Source: BOG-1184 sp049514575 (GTDB taxonomy: Bacteria; Fibrobacterota; Chitinivibrionia; Chitinivibrionales; Chitinispirillaceae). Taken from it: a stretch of 15,479 nucleotides of DNA. Position numbers and translations under genes: made by a program. The stretch covers positions 1 through 15,479 of the forward strand of contig JBEKUX010000069.1 of assembly GCA_049514575.1 (NCBI GenBank), read 5' to 3'. The notes under the pieces were generated by a model, which saw nothing but the letters and a program-made list of their open reading frames with translations, searched no databases and had not been told where the DNA came from. How positions within the stretch are numbered: position 1 is the first letter of the stretch; each line of letters opens with the position of its first letter. Shown here one piece after another: positions 13,757 through 15,479 of this stretch.

Positions 13757-15292
13757 TTACCGATTGCCTTCCCAGGCCGGCGGCGAACTGGTTGGCGGCG
13801 TCGCGATGTTCTGCGGGATCGGCACGGCAATCCTGTTTTTCGTCCGGATCGCCTTGAGCAGTTGCCGCTCGGAGAAGCGGACCGGCGCGACCGCGAATTC
13901 CGGAACATTATAGCATTTTATAAAAGAGTCGTAAAACGCTCCGTCGCGCTGCGGCAGGATGAAGGGCTTGCGGGCGTTGCCCGCCGAATCGACATAGCTG
14001 AAATAGAGGCGGGTAAAGATGCCGCCGCCCCGTTTTGAGGAGAAGAGTATCCAGCGGCCGTTTTTCGACCATGAATGCCAGCTTTCGTTGTACTCGCTGT
14101 TTATGGGAAGCTTGCGGTACTGCCGCGTCGAGACGTCCATGAGGTACAGGTCGCTCGACACCTGCGTATGCGGGTAGGCGCCGAAAGTTTGCATGCAGAA
14201 GAGGCAGAACCTGTTGTCGGGAGACAGCCTCGGTTGCGCGATGCTGAGCCCGGTTTCTTTTGGGGTAAGCACGGTGTCAACGGCGCCCCAGGTGTCATGG
14301 ACAGCGTCGAATTCAGTCCGCAGCAGGCTGTATTGTACTTTGTCGAAATTTTCCGGCGGCTCCGTAGTGGAATAACCCGACGGGACCGAGGCGCTGCAGA
14401 AGTAAAGATAGCGGCCGTCCGGCGACCAGGCAGGCCAGGTCTCGAGCGTTCCCTGCCGGTTGAATTGCGGCGCCGCCGGCACGATCTTCCGTGCAGCCAC
14501 GTCGTAGATGACGATGCACGAATTGTTATCGCAGACGTCGATGAACTGCCGGCCCACTGCGTGGAAATACTGCTCCACCTTGTAGACCGAGAACGCGATG
14601 TACCTGCCGTCCGGATGCCAGGCGGTATAGCCGAGCCGGGACGAGAGCGTAGTAATTGCGTCGCCGTCGGCGATGAGCGTTTCGCTGCCGTAGGCTTTGC
14701 TGCGCGACTGCAGCACGAAGCGGCCCGGGTCGTTGTTCATCGGCACATGGCAGTTGACGCATCCCCATGCATAGTTCTGCGTATTCACGAGTACGGTCTC
14801 GTCGAAGGAGGACAGGTCCCGCTGACATTCAAGAAGATCGCTCGAATAATTATACTGGAAACTGAGGAGGCGATAGGTACAGTAGCGGTCGACCGGCTCC
14901 GCAGCAATGGTGTCCTTGATCGTCGTATACCGGCGCCACTCGCCCTTGTTGCCGCGCGCATAAAGCGTAATGCGGAGCGGCTTGCCGGCGTTTTCAGTAA
15001 GGAGCCGTCTCCACGGCGCCGCAGCGATGCGGACAGCGCCTTCGTTACCCCATACCGTAATCGGCGTTCCATTGGCCGACGCTATATCAGCGACGCAAAC
15101 GGTGCAGGAGTCCTGAAGGGTGAAATTCAACGGCGCTATGTTGGGCGGAATCGTGATACCCGCATAATCGGGCTTGATTACCGGTAATCGGCCGACGACC
15201 GCGCAGTCCCGTTTGATCGTGGCGAGGTCCGGCCGGCAGCCGCACAGCAGCGCGGCGCAACAGAAAAGGATGATGCTACGATAGTTATTCAT
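13757..15292 (-). CDS. PD40/TolB-like beta-propeller lipoprotein with a CxxCH haem-type motif
   Basis: A 511-residue lipoprotein from ATG 15292; the frame is open further upstream, but GAGGGG seven bases before this ATG and the signal peptide fix the start. The signal peptide ends in lipobox LCGC with lipidated C19. NIAPLNFTL, the IAAEPVDRYCTYRLL region and CQRDLSSFDETVL match a protein family common in Bacteroidota that joins an N-terminal beta domain to a six-bladed propeller. C178-V-N-C181-H182 is a CxxCH motif as in c-type cytochromes. Propeller blades follow (AWHPDGRYIAFS, AWSPDGRYLYFCS, RLSPDNRFCLFC, SWHSWSKNGRWILFSS). Its function is unknown; attachment to a periplasm-facing or surface membrane is likely. 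Its start overlaps the upstream gene by 8 bases, implying coupled translation. A degraded relative lies at 8628-8838. Confidence 0.85.
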   Translation of the reverse strand: MNNYRSIILFCCAALLCGCRPDLATIKRDCAVVGRLPVIKPDYAGITIPPNIAPLNFTLQDSCTVCVADIASANGTPITVWGNEGAVRIAAAPWRRLLTENAGKPLRITLYARGNKGEWRRYTTIKDTIAAEPVDRYCTYRLLSFQYNYSSDLLECQRDLSSFDETVLVNTQNYAWGCVNCHVPMNNDPGRFVLQSRSKAYGSETLIADGDAITTLSSRLGYTAWHPDGRYIAFSVYKVEQYFHAVGRQFIDVCDNNSCIVIYDVAARKIVPAAPQFNRQGTLETWPAWSPDGRYLYFCSASVPSGYSTTEPPENFDKVQYSLLRTEFDAVHDTWGAVDTVLTPKETGLSIAQPRLSPDNRFCLFCMQTFGAYPHTQVSSDLYLMDVSTRQYRKLPINSEYNESWHSWSKNGRWILFSSKRGGGIFTRLYFSYVDSAGNARKPFILPQRDGAFYDSFIKCYNVPEFAVAPVRFSERQLLKAIRTKNRIAVPIPQNIATPPTSSPPAWEGNR

Positions 15293-15479
15293 GAAAAGCC
15301 CCTCGCGAATGTCTGAAGATGGAAAAATAGAAATACGAATCGCCGAAAGCGGACGCCAGCTTCGCCGCTGCCGCCGGGTCATCCGCCAGTGGCGAATAAG
15401 TCCGGGCAAACTCGTTAAAACGCTCCACGGTCTCCCGCCGCAGCCCGGGAAAGGAGACCTCGGACGACGCCTGCTGCGA
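15285..15479 (-). CDS. Unknown protein, C-terminal 64 residues (runs off the window)
   Basis: An open frame without stops runs on the minus strand from the window edge to TAA 15287-15285. It ends RHSRGAFHE, with its last codons overlapping the ATG of the lipoprotein gene by 8 bases (CATGAATAA), a typical coupled operon arrangement. The visible part is alanine-rich and probably helical (ETVERFNEFARTYSPLADD, AAAAKLASAFGDSYFYF). I do not recognise the family. Partnership with the propeller lipoprotein is inferred from the overlap. Confidence 0.6.
   Translation of the reverse strand, partial: SQQASSEVSFPGLRRETVERFNEFARTYSPLADDPAAAAKLASAFGDSYFYFSIFRHSRGAFHE

Noticed and set aside
13569..13913. 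114-codon plus-strand frame after the esterase terminator
   Set aside because: It has no ribosome site, begins right after a strong terminator, and half of it is antisense to the lipoprotein C-terminus.
14075..15187. 370-codon open frame on the plus strand
   Set aside because: It lies entirely antisense to the propeller lipoprotein gene, whose signal peptide, motifs and blades are clear. The antisense translation shows no recognisable domain.

Overview
The window looks like a chromosomal contig from a Gram-negative, polysaccharide-degrading bacterium. It encodes secreted glycoside hydrolases, an outer-membrane barrel, a lipoprotein and a Tat substrate. At least four proteins (GH31, GH30, DUF362 and esterase), and probably the SGL-type propeller, end in a short beta-rich tail of the 'YDxxGRLV ... 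GxYIxK' kind, typical of type IX/Por-like or FlgD-like C-terminal sorting domains. A Fibrobacterota/Chitinispirillales-type lineage or a Bacteroidota relative fits best; this is inference from protein style, not a phylogenetic result.

Layout. 1-862 (+): 3' end of a GH31 alpha-xylosidase-like enzyme. 1125-3281 (+): CBM6-GH30 secreted glycosidase. 3401-7178 (-): two polytopic GT-C glycosyltransferases, a GT39/ArnT-like enzyme and a TMTC-like enzyme with five nearly identical TPRs. The GT39-like gene has a 10-base G tract directly in its best start codon context, one base out of frame with the body of the gene. 7179-7811: a non-coding stretch with inverted repeats, then repeat cassette copy 1. 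7812-8576 (+): beta-barrel protein. 8577-9136: two gene relics back to back (a degraded propeller-lipoprotein 3' end on the minus strand, and an IS91-type transposase C-terminus on the plus strand), then cassette copy 2. 9137-11872 (+): likely operon of a Tat-exported DUF362 protein and an SGL-like propeller. 11871-12202: second transposase relic plus cassette copy 3. 12203-13447 (+): secreted CE1/PHB-depolymerase-like esterase with a strong intrinsic terminator. 13757-15479 (-): PD40/TolB-like propeller lipoprotein with a CxxCH motif, translationally coupled to an unknown partial gene.

The most notable structure is a roughly 150-bp module present three times (7618-7773, 8949-9100, 11924-12067). 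Each copy carries a near-consensus promoter (TTGACA-N18-TATA[A/T]T) and ends shortly before an exported-protein gene. In copies 2 and 3 it runs on in frame from IS91-like transposase C-terminal coding remnants, so I read it as the end of a decayed insertion sequence that now supplies promoters and 5' leaders. The second strong observation is the apparently phase-variable poly-G start of the glycosyltransferase gene.

Together the genes suggest a cell-surface programme for plant-type polysaccharides (xyloglucan/xylan debranching, esterase, surface-anchored propellers) beside membrane enzymes that could glycosylate exported proteins. No tRNA, rRNA, CRISPR array or intact mobile element was seen.
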